A stretch of DNA of 64,000 nt from Clostridium sp. 26_22 (GCA_001916005.1 MNRP01000045.1:1-64000), one strand, 5' to 3'. Shown: positions 45,743-57,429, numbered from the stretch's first letter. Translations and numbers: made by a program. Notes: generated by a model not told the origin, from the sequence alone.

Positions 45743-46459
45743 TTATTTTAATTTTTCGGCTAGCTCTATCTCCTCTTGTGTTAAATTAAAATCTTTTCCA
45801 TTATTTTTTATTAGTGTATGTAAATTTTCTATTGTTTTTACATTATCTATTATTTTTTCAATTGGAGCTAAATTTTCTATTTCTTTTTCTATTTTATTAT
45901 ATTCTTTTTCCATTCCATTAAAATCTTTATTTTTATAAAATTCTTTCCAATTATTAATATATTTTTCTGTATAATTTAAAGATTTAATTTGATTATTAAA
46001 ATTATTTTCTATATTTTTTTCTACATTATTTAATATTGAATTTTTTCCTTTTTTTATTGTATTTGCTATTGTTGGATTTATTAATCCTGCATTTTTTACT
46101 TTATTTATTACATCATCTAATAAATATGAAACATTGTCTATAATACCTCCACTCTTTACAGCTTCTTGCATTTGAGATATATTATCAAACTTTCCTGTTA
46201 CTATTCCAATAGCACTTTTACCAACATTTATTGCATCATCTATACTCTTTTTTATTCCATCTTTTAATCCATATCTCATTAAATTATCTTTTAAATCTAT
46301 TATTTGTTCTTCTATATAATCTGGCAATAATGCTCTTATTCCAATATCAATTCCTGTATTAATTGTTTTTCCTAATGTAGTTTCTAAAAAATTATTTTGA
46401 TCTTTTTCATTTACCAAATTATTTTTTAATTTTATTTCAGTTTCTAAAATATTTTCCAT
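45743..46459 (-). CDS. Hypothetical helical protein of the T4SS block
   Basis: 238 aa, no membrane helix, predicted nearly all alpha-helical, with amphipathic Gly-containing segments (G-K-T-I-N-T-G-I-D-I-G-I-R-A and G-K-S-A-I-G-I-V-T-G) that could insert in or lie on a membrane. No family recognised. It starts 25 bp after the CpaE-like gene, in the same operon, with an AAGGAG site. Position suggests a component or effector of the secretion system. Confidence 0.5.
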   Translation of the reverse strand: MENILETEIKLKNNLVNEKDQNNFLETTLGKTINTGIDIGIRALLPDYIEEQIIDLKDNLMRYGLKDGIKKSIDDAINVGKSAIGIVTGKFDNISQMQEAVKSGGIIDNVSYLLDDVINKVKNAGLINPTIANTIKKGKNSILNNVEKNIENNFNNQIKSLNYTEKYINNWKEFYKNKDFNGMEKEYNKIEKEIENLAPIEKIIDNVKTIENLHTLIKNNGKDFNLTQEEIELAEKLK

Positions 46460-46483
46460 AATTAATTCTCCTTATTTTTTATT

Positions 46484-47666
46484 TCAAATTCTTATTATTT
46501 TTTTTACTATTTTCTCTGTTTCTTTTCTTAATCTTTTTTCTTCTAATAAAATATTATTTTCAAAATTACAATTAATTAATAAATTATAAATATCTGTGTA
46601 TCTTATTTTTCCAATAATTTCTAAATTATTAAAAATATTTTTTATTATATTTTCATCAATAGAAAATTTATTATTTTTATTTATAATTATTTTTGTATTT
46701 TTTAAATTATTATTATAATTTTTTTCTATTATTTTTTTTAATTTATCTATTCCTAAAATATTATCTTCTAATATTAATAAATTTAAGTTTGAATTTTCTA
46801 TTATTTTTTTATTAATATTATTTTTATTATTGTCTGATAAAACTATAAAAATAAAATTATAATATTTTTCGATATTTTTTATTCTTTTTATTTTTATTAA
46901 TTTATTATATGTTATTAAAGAAATATTTTTATTAATTATTATTTTATTTTTTAATATTATTTTTCTTCCTATTTTTTTATTTTCATATTTCAAATTTTGA
47001 TTTTTTAAATTATTTACTATATTCTTTATTTTTTTTATATTATTTTTCTTTAATGTTTTAGAATTCTCTTTTTTGTTAAAAATTGTACTTAGCGTTTTGT
47101 GACTTTTTGTATTTAAATCTATTATTAAAATTTTATTATTATATTTATTTAAATACAAGCTTAGCCTTAATGTTGTCATCTTTTTTCCTACGGCTGAGTC
47201 GCCATTGACATTTATTATAATATTTTGATTTTTATCATATTTTTCTATTTTCTCGTTAATTATGTCAATTCTATTTGTATAATTTTCTTCATATTCTTTT
47301 CCTAATATTTCTTCTCCATATAATATAAAATTTAAAAAACTTTCTATTTTTATTTCTTTTTCGTAATCAACTATTTTAATTTTTGATTTTATTTTTTCAT
47401 CTTTAATTATTTTTTTTTCATTTATTATTGCATTTTTTTTATTTTCTTTTTTAATAAAAAATATTATTTCTATATTTTTATTTATTTTTTTTATTTTATT
47501 AATTAATTCGTCATTTTTTATTTCACCAGGTAATTTTTCATCAATTAATATAAAATTAATTTCTTTATTATTTTCTAATATTTCTAAAATTCCTTCTTTA
47601 TATTGAATGTCTTTTCCTATTACTTCTATTTTTTCTTTTTTTAATTTTTCATTAATTATAGGATTA

Positions 47667-47692
<26 letters not shown>
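46484..47692 (-). CDS. CpaE/ParA-like ATPase with degenerate P-loop
   Basis: 402 aa. The first 120 residues look like a pseudo-receiver (hydrophobic strands I-N-F-I-L-I-D-E, I-E-I-I-F-F-I). A MinD/ParA-type domain follows, with the P-loop V-N-G-D-S-A-V-G-K-K-M-T-T and then I-L-I-I-D-L-N-T. The usual Lys-Gly-Gly-x-Gly-Lys-Thr is altered: no signature Lys, and Lys where Mg-binding Thr/Ser is expected. CpaE-like proteins position secretion or pilus machines. I start at TTG 47692, 9 nt after AAGGAG; the adjacent AUA codon at 47695 is the alternative. It overlaps the VirB4 3' end by about 26 bp. Very Lys/Asn/Ile-rich from base bias. Confidence 0.6.
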
Positions 47693-49490
<1,798 letters not shown>

Positions 49491-49563
49491 TATTCCTCCT
49501 TTTTATATTTAATTTATTTTTTTATTTAATTAATTTTTATTTTAAATTTATTAATTAATAAAT

Positions 49564-50100
49564 TTAATTATTTTCAAAATATTTTCTAGTATTTAAAAAA
49601 GAATAAAAAACATTAATAATATCATCTTTTTTATTTATTTCTATTACATCATTTCCACATCTAGATAAACATTCTTTTATTTTAAAATATTTTTCTTTTA
49701 AATCATTTTCTATTATTTCCAATGTGTTAAAATATTCTTTTGATTTTTCTGTAGAAATTATTAAATAAAAATCTTTTGTTGATGATTTTTTTGAATTATT
49801 AAATTTTTTAATAAATTGAATATAATCTTTTGATAAATCTTCTAAATTTGAATTTTCTTTTTCTTGGATATTTTTTTGAATATTTAAAATATTTTGAGTT
49901 AAATCAACTTTATTACTTTGAATTAAAATTTGAATATTAAAGTTACAAGTTTTTAAAAATATTTTGTAGGAATTTAAAATTGTCTTTTTTTCTAAATCTG
50001 ATTTTAAATTATAATTAATTGGATTTATTTTTAATATTTTTATATATTTATTTTTATTGGTCTTTATAATTCCACTTTCATAAATCTGTACTTTTTTTAT
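49564..50100 (-). CDS. VirB4-N-terminal-like T4SS protein, apparent AUA start
   Basis: 178 aa, without any ATG or GTG in frame and a TTG only near residue 128, so it is easily missed. It opens ATA-AAA-AAA-GTA directly after GGAGGTGAGG (50104-50113), with a TGA codon in frame inside that site, so AUA 50100 is the only near-cognate start. The text K-I-L-K-I-N-P-I-N-Y-N-L-K-S-D-L-E and later D-F-Y-L-I-I-S resembles the region before VirB4 ATPases of Gram-positive systems (pattern: I-x-V-x-P-I-N-F). It is first in the minus-strand block, with a good promoter. Family placement is inference. Confidence 0.65.
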   Translation of the reverse strand: MKKVQIYESGIIKTNKNKYIKILKINPINYNLKSDLEKKTILNSYKIFLKTCNFNIQILIQSNKVDLTQNILNIQKNIQEKENSNLEDLSKDYIQFIKKFNNSKKSSTKDFYLIISTEKSKEYFNTLEIIENDLKEKYFKIKECLSRCGNDVIEINKKDDIINVFYSFLNTRKYFENN

Positions 50101-50125
50101 TTTTCCTCACCTCCAATTTTAAAAT

Positions 50126-50154
50126 ATTTTATACCGCATTTATTGGTTTGTCAA
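50126..50154 (-). promoter_or_regulatory. Promoter of the VirB4 block
   Basis: On the minus strand TTGACA (50149-50154), 17-bp spacer, TAAAAT (50126-50131), then the ribosome site of the 178-aa gene. Confidence 0.75.
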
Positions 50155-50245
50155 GAAAAACATTTTGACATTTTTCGACATTAAAATTTTTTTAAAAAAT
50201 TTTTTATTTTTTTGTATATATTTTTTTTATTTACCCATAATAAGA

Positions 50246-50730
50246 TTGTAAGGTTGATAATAGTTGAGCAAAGAATAATAATAGATTACAACTTAGTTTA
50301 TTATTACTTGAGCAAAGATGTGTAATGGTGTTTTTAATATTATTACATGTCGGCGATAAGAATATATTATTTGTATGTAGGCTATTAATATATTTTAATT
50401 TTTAAATTTTATAATTTTTTATAATTTTTTATAATTTTATAATATTTTAAAATTTAAAATATTATATGGTCAAATTATAGGTACTATATTCGAGCTAAGA
50501 TTATTCTTTTATCTCTAAATGGTTATTATTAGTCCCTCGTTTTGGATGAATATAGTTATTTATGGTGGATTAATAGTCGAACGACTGATTAATATATTTG
50601 GTATCGGGCTTATTTATATAGCAATATATATTAGGTTTAAATATTAGGTATATTAGTCTGAGTGTAGATTATTATCAGCTTTATAGATTAATGGCAGGTA
50701 ATTTATATAATTACCTGCCATTAAATTTTT
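50246..50730 (+). ncRNA. Candidate large structured noncoding RNA (about 485 nt)
   Basis: No coding frame on either strand. Bases 50246-50265 pair with 50667-50686 over 20 consecutive positions, six of them G-U, closing about 400 nt. G-U pairs exist only if the plus strand is transcribed. Inside: GAGCAAAG (50266-50273) then hairpin 50274-50305; GAGCAAAG (50310-50317) then hairpin 50318-50350; helix ACTATATTC/GAATATAGT (50483-50491 with 50548-50556) followed by GAGCTAAG (50492-50499); and hairpin 50569-50593. It ends in a strong terminator. A possible promoter is TTGTAT, 18 bp, CATAAT (50212-50241). It matches no RNA class I know; it lacks tmRNA, RNase P and SRP hallmarks. Confidence 0.55.
50691..50730 (+). 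terminator. Terminator at the end of the candidate RNA and facing gyrB
   Basis: Perfect 13-bp stem ATGGCAGGTAATT / AATTACCTGCCAT (50691-50703, 50709-50721), then TAAATTTTT. The T-rich flank is on the plus-strand side; on the minus strand, where gyrB would use it, the hairpin is followed by TAATCTATAAAG. Confidence 0.8.
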
Positions 50731-50731
50731 A

Positions 50732-52663
50732 TTATATATCTAAGTTTTGAACATATTTTGCATTTTGTTGTATAAATTCTCTTCTAGGTTCAACTTCATC
50801 ACCCATTAATAAAGTAAATGTTTCATCTGCTTTTATTGCATCATCCATTGTTACTTTTACAAGAATTCTTGTTTCTGGGTTCATTGTTGTTTCCCATAAT
50901 TGTTCTGGGTTCATTTCTCCTAGACCTTTATATCTTTGTAATCCTAATTGGTCTCTAGAAATACCTTTTTTCTCTAAATCGCTATATGATTTTGCTAAAT
51001 CTTCATCTGTATAGCAATAAATATCTTCCATTCCTTTTTTAGATAATTTATATAGTGGTGGTTGTGCTAAAAATACATTTCCATTTTCTATTAATGGTCT
51101 CATGTATCTAAAGAAGAATGTTAATAATAATGTTCTGATATGTGCACCATCAACATCGGCATCTGCCATGATTATTACTTTTCCATATCTTATTTTTGTT
51201 ATATCAAAATCATTTCCAATTCCAGCTCCAACGGCTAAAATAACTGGATTTAATTTATCATTTCCATATATTTTATCAGCTCTTGCTTTTTCAACATTAA
51301 GCATTTTTCCCCATAATGGTAATATTGCTTGGAATTTTCTATCTCTTCCTTGTTTTGCACTTCCTCCAGCAGAGTCTCCTTCGACTATGTATACTTCACA
51401 TTCTTCTGGATTTTTACTACTACAATCAGCTAATTTTCCTGGTAATGTTGATGTTTCTAGTGAACTTTTCTTTCTTACTAATTCCCTAGCTTTTCTTGCT
51501 GCTTCTCTTGCTCTTGACGCACTTACACATTTTTCTAATATTGCTTTTGCTACTTGAGGATTTTCTTCTAAGAATGTTGCTAATGCATCATTTACCATAC
51601 TTTGAACAACACCTGTAACTTCACTGTTTCCTAATTTTGTTTTAGTTTGTCCTTCAAATTGTGGTTCTTTAACTTTAACAGAAACAACCGCTGTTATTCC
51701 TTCTCTTATATCTTCACCTTGTAAATTTGCTTCTTTTTCTTTTATTATATTATGACTTCTTGCATAATCATTAAATACTTTTGTTAATGCTCTTTTAAAT
51801 CCTTCTAAGTGAGTTCCACCTTCTATTGTGTTTATATTATTAACAAATGTATATATATTTTCTGAATAACTTGTTGTATATTGAATTGCTATTTCAACTG
51901 GAACTTCTCCAGCTCTTTCTATATAAATTGGTGTTGGATGTATTTTTTCTTTGTTTTTATTTAAAAATTCAACAAATGAAATTAATCCACCTTCATAACA
52001 AAAATCTGCTTTTTTGATGTTTTCTGGGTCTCTTTTATCTTCTAATGTTATTTTTAAACCTTTTGTTAAAAATGCTATTTCTCTTAATCTTTTTTCAAGA
52101 ACTTCATATTCATAATCTAAGCTTTCAAAAATTGTATCATCTGCTAAAAATCTTACTTTTGTTCCAGTTTTCTTTGATTCACCTATTTTTTCAAGTTTTT
52201 TAACAGTTTTTCCTTTTTCAAAACTCATTTGGTAAATTCCGCCATCTCTTTCAATTGTGACTTCTGTCCATGCGGATAGAGCATTTACAACTGAAGCACC
52301 TACTCCGTGAAGACCTCCAGAAACTTTATAACCACTATCTCCACCAAATTTTCCTCCAGCATGTAGAACTGTATATACTGTTTCCGCAGTAGATATATGT
52401 GTTTTTGGATGTATTTCTACAGGAATTCCTCTACCATTATCTTGAACTGATATTATATTTCCTGGTTCGATTTTAACATTTATTTCTGTACAATATCCTG
52501 CTAAAGCTTCATCTACACCATTATCAACTATTTCATAAACCATATGATGTAAACCTCTTACTGATGTACTTCCTATGTACATACCTGGTCTCTTTCTTAC
52601 AGCCTCTAGACCTTCTAAGACTTGGATTTGCTCTGCACCATATTTGTGATTGTATTTTTCCAT
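50732..52663 (-). CDS. gyrB: DNA gyrase subunit B
   Basis: 643 aa. GHKL ATPase domain (E-I-V-D-N-G-V-D-E-A, G-R-G-I-P, G-G-L-H-G-V-G-A-S-V), transducer domain, then TOPRIM with E-G-D-S-A-G-G-S-A and D-A-D-V-D-G-A-H-I, and the C-terminal Y-K-G-L-G-E-M gyrase motif. The length is normal. It lies 14 bp downstream of recF in the dnaA-side operon. Confidence 0.97.
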   Translation of the reverse strand: MEKYNHKYGAEQIQVLEGLEAVRKRPGMYIGSTSVRGLHHMVYEIVDNGVDEALAGYCTEINVKIEPGNIISVQDNGRGIPVEIHPKTHISTAETVYTVLHAGGKFGGDSGYKVSGGLHGVGASVVNALSAWTEVTIERDGGIYQMSFEKGKTVKKLEKIGESKKTGTKVRFLADDTIFESLDYEYEVLEKRLREIAFLTKGLKITLEDKRDPENIKKADFCYEGGLISFVEFLNKNKEKIHPTPIYIERAGEVPVEIAIQYTTSYSENIYTFVNNINTIEGGTHLEGFKRALTKVFNDYARSHNIIKEKEANLQGEDIREGITAVVSVKVKEPQFEGQTKTKLGNSEVTGVVQSMVNDALATFLEENPQVAKAILEKCVSASRAREAARKARELVRKKSSLETSTLPGKLADCSSKNPEECEVYIVEGDSAGGSAKQGRDRKFQAILPLWGKMLNVEKARADKIYGNDKLNPVILAVGAGIGNDFDITKIRYGKVIIMADADVDGAHIRTLLLTFFFRYMRPLIENGNVFLAQPPLYKLSKKGMEDIYCYTDEDLAKSYSDLEKKGISRDQLGLQRYKGLGEMNPEQLWETTMNPETRILVKVTMDDAIKADETFTLLMGDEVEPRREFIQQNAKYVQNLDI

Positions 52664-52677
52664 ACTTTGTTTTCCTC

Positions 52678-53751
52678 CTATTTCTGTTTAAATATTTTTC
52701 CATTAGACACATTATATTCCAAATATTCTAAATTTTCAATATCTAATTTTTCAGTTCCCGTAATTATTACTTGTGTATCTTTTATATTTTCTAAAAAATT
52801 TTTTCTTCTTGTACTATCCAATTCAGACATAAAATCATCTAATAATAAAATTGGGTATTCCCCTATTTCATCTTTTATTACTTGTAATTCAGATAACTTC
52901 AAAGAAAGCATTGCTGTTCTGTTTTGTCCTTGGGAACCATATATATTTATTTCTTTCTTATTTATATATATCACAAAATCGTCTCGATGTACACCCTTTG
53001 TTGTAAAACCTTTTATTATGTCTAATTTTCTTCTTTCTTTTAATAATTTTAAATAATTTTCTTTATTATTACATTCTGTAATATATTCAATTTCTATTTT
53101 TTCTTTTTCATCTGTTATATTATTATGTATTTTTTCTATTTTATTAGTTATTTTTTCTATAAACTCTTGTCTATATTCACAAATTTTTATTGCATATTCT
53201 GCTAACTTTTCATCCCAAATATCTAATAAATTCTCATCTTTTCTTTCTTCTTTTATTTGTCTTAAATATTTATTTCTTTGCTCTATTGTTTTTAAATAAG
53301 AATTTAAAATGTGCATATAATTTGGTCTTAATTGGCTTATCATAATATCTAAAAATCTTCTTCTATTTTGTGGTCCGCCTTTTAAGATATTAATATCATC
53401 TGGTGTAAAAATTACAGTATTTATATTTCCTAATAATTCACTTAATTTTTTAATTTTTATTCCATTAATAAATATATTTTTTTTATCACATAATTCTATT
53501 TTAATTTTTCCATCTCTATCTGATTTTTCATATTCTATTTCTATTAATGAATTCTTTTCATTTAATTTTATCATTTCAGAATCTTTTTTTGCTCTAAATG
53601 ATTTTCCTAAACTACATAAAAAAATTGCTTCTATTATATTAGTTTTTCCCTGTGCATTTTCTCCATAAAAAATATTTATATTTTTTTCAAAATTAATTTC
53701 TTGTTCTTGATAATTCCTAAAATTATTTAATTTTATTTTTTTTATCCACAT
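52678..53751 (-). CDS. recF: DNA repair protein RecF
   Basis: 357 aa SMC-like ATPase that loads RecA at gaps. L-N-N-F-R-N-Y near the start, Walker A G-E-N-A-Q-G-K-T-N, Q-N-R-T-A signature and L-L-L-D-D-F-M-S-E-L-D Walker B. I start at ATG 53751 (M-W-I-K-K); the ATG 12 bp upstream belongs to the purine-rich leader. The S4-domain gene that usually precedes recF in Firmicutes is missing, and the gap holds AT-rich repeats instead. Confidence 0.95.
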   Translation of the reverse strand: MWIKKIKLNNFRNYQEQEINFEKNINIFYGENAQGKTNIIEAIFLCSLGKSFRAKKDSEMIKLNEKNSLIEIEYEKSDRDGKIKIELCDKKNIFINGIKIKKLSELLGNINTVIFTPDDINILKGGPQNRRRFLDIMISQLRPNYMHILNSYLKTIEQRNKYLRQIKEERKDENLLDIWDEKLAEYAIKICEYRQEFIEKITNKIEKIHNNITDEKEKIEIEYITECNNKENYLKLLKERRKLDIIKGFTTKGVHRDDFVIYINKKEINIYGSQGQNRTAMLSLKLSELQVIKDEIGEYPILLLDDFMSELDSTRRKNFLENIKDTQVIITGTEKLDIENLEYLEYNVSNGKIFKQK

Positions 53752-54248
53752 TTTGTACCCCATTTTTATAATTTAAAACTATTTTTATCTTTTTTTTTCT
53801 AATTTATTCTATTTTTTTCTAATTTTTCCTATTTTTTATAATTTTAATTTATTTTATTTTTTTATTTTTAATATTAAATTATATTTATAAAAAATTAAAT
53901 TGTCTTATTTTGGATTCTCGTGCTTCGTTTTTTTCCTATTTTTTATTTTTTTAATATTTATTTTTCTATTTTTTTTTAATTTATTCTATTTTTTTCTATT
54001 TTTTTCATAATTATTTTTATTTTTTAATAATTAAATTATATTATAAAAAAATTAAATCGTCTTATTTTGGATTTTCGTGTGTCTTTTTTTTTTAGTTTTT
54101 ATATTTTTATCTTTTTTTTTCTAATTTATTCTATTTTTTTCTATTTTTTATAAATCGTTTTTTTTTGATAAATAATCCACAATTTATTAAAAGTTTGTGG
54201 AAAACTTTTTCTTTAAAAGAATAAAAAGTAAGAATAATATCTTACTTT
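53752..54248. repeat. AT-rich duplicated element between recF and dnaN
   Basis: No gene in 497 bp. A 49-50 bp segment with the core GTCTTATTTTGGATT occurs at about 53876-53924 and again at 54032-54081, differing at few positions. Pyrimidine-rich tracts containing TTTATTCTATTTTTTTCTA lie before each copy and a third time near 54119, so a unit of about 155 bp is repeated two and a half times. A DnaA-box-like TAATCCACA is near 54173. It replaces the usual small S4-domain gene. Confidence 0.65.
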
Positions 54249-55367
54249 TTATTCTTCTTTAAGTCTAATTGGTAAAATCATATAAACATAGTCTTTGTTT
54301 TCAGCAGATTTAATTAAGCATGGAGATATACTTGTTCCAAACTCAACAAAAACATCTTCATCATCAATAGCTTTTAAACTATCTAAGAAATATTTTGGAT
54401 TAAATCCTGCTTCTAAGTTTTTACCTTCTGTTGAAACAAATAATTCTTCTTTTGCATCTCCAGTTTGATTTGTACAAGAAATTGTCACTTTTCCAATATC
54501 TACATTTACTTTTACTGGATATTTTTTCTCTTTTTCAACAGATGAAGCTGATATTAAACTAACTCTTTCAAAACTATTTTGTAAATTATTTTTATTTACT
54601 TTTATTCTTGTTTCCCAATTTTCTGGAATTACATTTTTGTAATTTAAAAATTCTCCATCTAATATTCTAGTTACAATTTTGCAATTATCCATTTCAAATA
54701 ATGCTTGATTTTTTGCAACACCTATTTTTATTGTTTCAAAAGAATCTAATAAAATTTTATTTACTTCATTTAAAGTTTTTCCTGGTATTACAGCACTAAA
54801 GTCGTTTGTTTGTTTATTTAAATACATACTTCTTAAAGCTAATCTAAAACCGTCTACAGCAACAATATTTAATTTATTAGATTTTATTTCAAACAAACAT
54901 CCTGTAAATATTGGTCTATTTTCTTCTGTGCTTACTGCAAATATTGTTTTTCTAATCATATTTTTTAAAGTATTTTGTTCTAATTCTATTGAATTTTCAA
55001 CTTCAATTTTTGGAAGTTCTGGAAATTCATCAGGATTCATTGTTGCTAATTTATATAAAGAACCTTCACATTCTATTTCTAATAGATTTTTTTCATTTAA
55101 AGTAATTGAAATTTCAGTATCTGGTAATTTTCTAATAATTTCACTAAACATTATGGCATTTACTACTGTACTTCCTTGTTCTTTTACTTCACATTCCATT
55201 ACATATTCTATTCCAATTTCTAAATCATAAGTTGTTAATTTAACCTCGTTATCATTTGTTTGAATAAGTATACCTTCTAGTATAGGCATTGTTGTTTTTG
55301 ATGCTACACCTTTAACTACGGAATTAAGAGCTTTTAATATTTTATCTTTGTAACATACAATTTTCAT
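54249..55367 (-). CDS. dnaN: DNA polymerase III beta sliding clamp
   Basis: 372 aa, three clamp repeats, normal length. Typical landmarks are P-I-L-E-G-I near 25, F-P-E-L-P in the first domain, R-P-I-F-T-G and V-A-V-D-G-F-R-L-A in the second, and the C-terminal Y-M-I-L-P-I-R. Ring clamp that holds the polymerase on DNA. ATG start with GGAGG. About 340 bp separate it from dnaA, filled by DnaA boxes. Confidence 0.97.
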   Translation of the reverse strand: MKIVCYKDKILKALNSVVKGVASKTTMPILEGILIQTNDNEVKLTTYDLEIGIEYVMECEVKEQGSTVVNAIMFSEIIRKLPDTEISITLNEKNLLEIECEGSLYKLATMNPDEFPELPKIEVENSIELEQNTLKNMIRKTIFAVSTEENRPIFTGCLFEIKSNKLNIVAVDGFRLALRSMYLNKQTNDFSAVIPGKTLNEVNKILLDSFETIKIGVAKNQALFEMDNCKIVTRILDGEFLNYKNVIPENWETRIKVNKNNLQNSFERVSLISASSVEKEKKYPVKVNVDIGKVTISCTNQTGDAKEELFVSTEGKNLEAGFNPKYFLDSLKAIDDEDVFVEFGTSISPCLIKSAENKDYVYMILPIRLKEE

Positions 55368-55424
55368 TTTGAAAACCTCCTCTATATATTTTTAATAATA
55401 ATATAATATTTTTAGTAGTATTAG

Positions 55425-55620
55425 TATTAGGTCCTGTGGAAACTGTGGAAAACTATGTTGAAAGTTGAAATCCCTAACAAAATTGTTGTGAATAACTTAG
55501 TGGAAAAGTTGTCGAAATTTCCACACTTAAAAATTTAAGTTGTGTAAAACTGAGATATTCACAGTTTATAAACAGGTTATTAACATGTGGCTGTGGATAT
55601 CAAATGTGTTGCTTCCGTAA
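55425..55620. other. Origin sub-region between dnaA and dnaN (DnaA-box cluster)
   Basis: DnaA-box-like 9-mers: TGTGAATAA at 55487-55495 (reverse of TTATTCACA), ATATTCACA at 55555-55563 and TGTGGATAT at 55592-55600, plus several TTTCCACA and TGTGGAAA variants. Together with the cluster upstream of dnaA this makes a bipartite oriC flanking dnaA. Confidence 0.75.
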
Positions 55621-55709
55621 GAAGAATTTCGAAATTTTTTTCCAAACAATAATTTTTCCAAACATAAATTTTAAAAAATTTCTAAAAAACATGGTATTAT
55701 TATTTTTGA

Positions 55710-57062
55710 TTATTTTTTATCATTTACAATTATGTTTTTCACACTTTCCACAATTAGCTTTGTACTATTCTTATCTTTTATTTCTTTTGCTATTTTATTA
55801 TAACCATGCATTACTGTTGAATGGTCTCTATTACCGAATTCAACACCAATTTGAGGAAATGACATTCCAGCAATTTCTCTACATAGGTACATTGCAATTT
55901 GTCTTGGAAATGCAATATCGTTTGATCTTTTACTTCCAGCTAACTCTTCTTTATCAATACTAAAATATTTTGATACGGTTTCTTTAATGAAATCAGAAGA
56001 AATAACCTTTTCGCTTTCGTATTTAAATTCATTTATAATGTTTTCGGCTAATTCTATTGTTATTGGGCTGTGAGTTAATGAGGCTCTTGCAACTATTTTA
56101 TTGAATACTCCCTCCAACTCCCTAATATTAGAATCAATTTTTGTTGCTATATCTGATAATATAGAATCATCAATAATTATGTTTTCATCTTGAGCTTTTT
56201 TTCTTAATATAGCTAAACGAGTTTCATAATCAGGACAAGAAATATCGGCTAAAAGCCCCCATTCAAATCTTGATTTTAATCTGTCCTCAAGAAATTCAAT
56301 ATCTCTTGGTGGTTTATCACTTGAGATAATTATTTGTTTTCCATTTTCTCTTAAAGTATTAAAAGTATGGAAAAATTCTTCTTGAACTCTGTCTTTACCT
56401 GCAATAAATTGAATATCATCGATTAATAAAACGTCTATATTTCTATATTTATTTCTAAATATTTCTGTTTTATTGTCTTTAATAGCATTTATTAGTTGGT
56501 TTGTAAATTTTTCTGATGTAACATATAGAACGTTAGAAGCTGTATTATCTTCAACTATTCTGTTCCCTATTGCATGCATTAAGTGAGTTTTTCCTAAACC
56601 AACACCACCGTATAGAAATAATGGATTATATGATTTTCCAGGTTCATTCCCCACTGCTAATGCAGCTGCGTGTGCAAATCTATTATTATTTCCAACAACG
56701 AAAGTTTCAAAAGTATATTTTGGATTTAATGTTGAATGATTACTTTCAAGTTCTGCTTCAGGAACATTTGATTTTTTGTCTGTTATAATATTATTGTTTT
56801 CTTCAGTTTCTTTTGATAAATCAATAACAGAAAAAGTCCAATCTTTATTTGTTATAAATCTTAAAGTATTGAAAATTAAGCTATTAAATTTATTTTCAAT
56901 GAAATCTTTTTGATATTCAGATACTGTTGTAAAAACAATATTATCTTTTTCGATTGCTCTTATTCCTAAAGGTTTAATCCAGGTCTCAAATGAAATTTTT
57001 GAAACTTCATCTTCTAACAATTCTTTTAGCTTGTTTAAAAGTTCGTCCTTATCGATTGACAT
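55710..57062 (-). CDS. dnaA: Chromosomal replication initiator DnaA
   Basis: 450 aa. Domain I (1-80), short linker, AAA+ domain with Walker A G-G-V-G-L-G-K-T-H-L and Walker B L-L-I-D-D-I-Q-F, and C-terminal DNA-binding domain with the signature R-D-H-S-T-V-M-H-G. I start at M-S-I-D-K-D (57062), since GAAAGGA lies about 8 nt upstream; the frame extends to 57107 but without a ribosome site. Confidence 0.97.
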   Translation of the reverse strand: MSIDKDELLNKLKELLEDEVSKISFETWIKPLGIRAIEKDNIVFTTVSEYQKDFIENKFNSLIFNTLRFITNKDWTFSVIDLSKETEENNNIITDKKSNVPEAELESNHSTLNPKYTFETFVVGNNNRFAHAAALAVGNEPGKSYNPLFLYGGVGLGKTHLMHAIGNRIVEDNTASNVLYVTSEKFTNQLINAIKDNKTEIFRNKYRNIDVLLIDDIQFIAGKDRVQEEFFHTFNTLRENGKQIIISSDKPPRDIEFLEDRLKSRFEWGLLADISCPDYETRLAILRKKAQDENIIIDDSILSDIATKIDSNIRELEGVFNKIVARASLTHSPITIELAENIINEFKYESEKVISSDFIKETVSKYFSIDKEELAGSKRSNDIAFPRQIAMYLCREIAGMSFPQIGVEFGNRDHSTVMHGYNKIAKEIKDKNSTKLIVESVKNIIVNDKK

Positions 57063-57082
57063 TTTATTCATCCTTTCTAACA

Positions 57083-57420
57083 AAATTATCCACAATGTTT
57101 TCCACAACTGTTGATAAGTCTGTAATATTTTTGTAAAAAAACATTAAAAATTGCGAACAGAATTTTAGTTGATATCTGGGCAAAAATCTTAATTTTTTTT
57201 CGTAATTTATATAATAGCAAATTTTATATAAATTAGTCAATAGGGTTGTGGAAAATTTTTTTGAATTGTGGAAAAGAATGTATTTTTTTGTGGAAAAAGT
57301 TATAATATTACAAAAATGTTATAAAAATTTAATCTAAAACAATAAAAATCAATTTACATAAGGTAATATTGAGTGAAAATTAAAAATTTTAAAAAACACT
57401 TGACAAAACTCAAAAATCTA
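57083..57420. other. Origin sub-region upstream of dnaA
   Basis: A perfect DnaA box, TTATCCACA, at 57086-57094, a TTTCCACAA close by, and three TTGTGGAAA sites between about 57245 and 57300. An AT-rich stretch (57300-57400) that could be the unwinding element follows. Gene strands diverge here, consistent with the replication start. Confidence 0.75.
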
Positions 57421-57429
57421 CGGTATAAT
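57400..57429 (+). promoter_or_regulatory. Promoter of rpmH
   Basis: TTGACA at 57400-57405, 18-bp spacer, perfect TATAAT at 57424-57429. Confidence 0.85.

Noticed and set aside
50246..50730. tmRNA, RNase P RNA or group I/II intron as explanation of the structured region
   Set aside because: No encoded CCA end or tag frame, no GAGGAAAGUCC-type P RNA core, no domain V or group I core was found.
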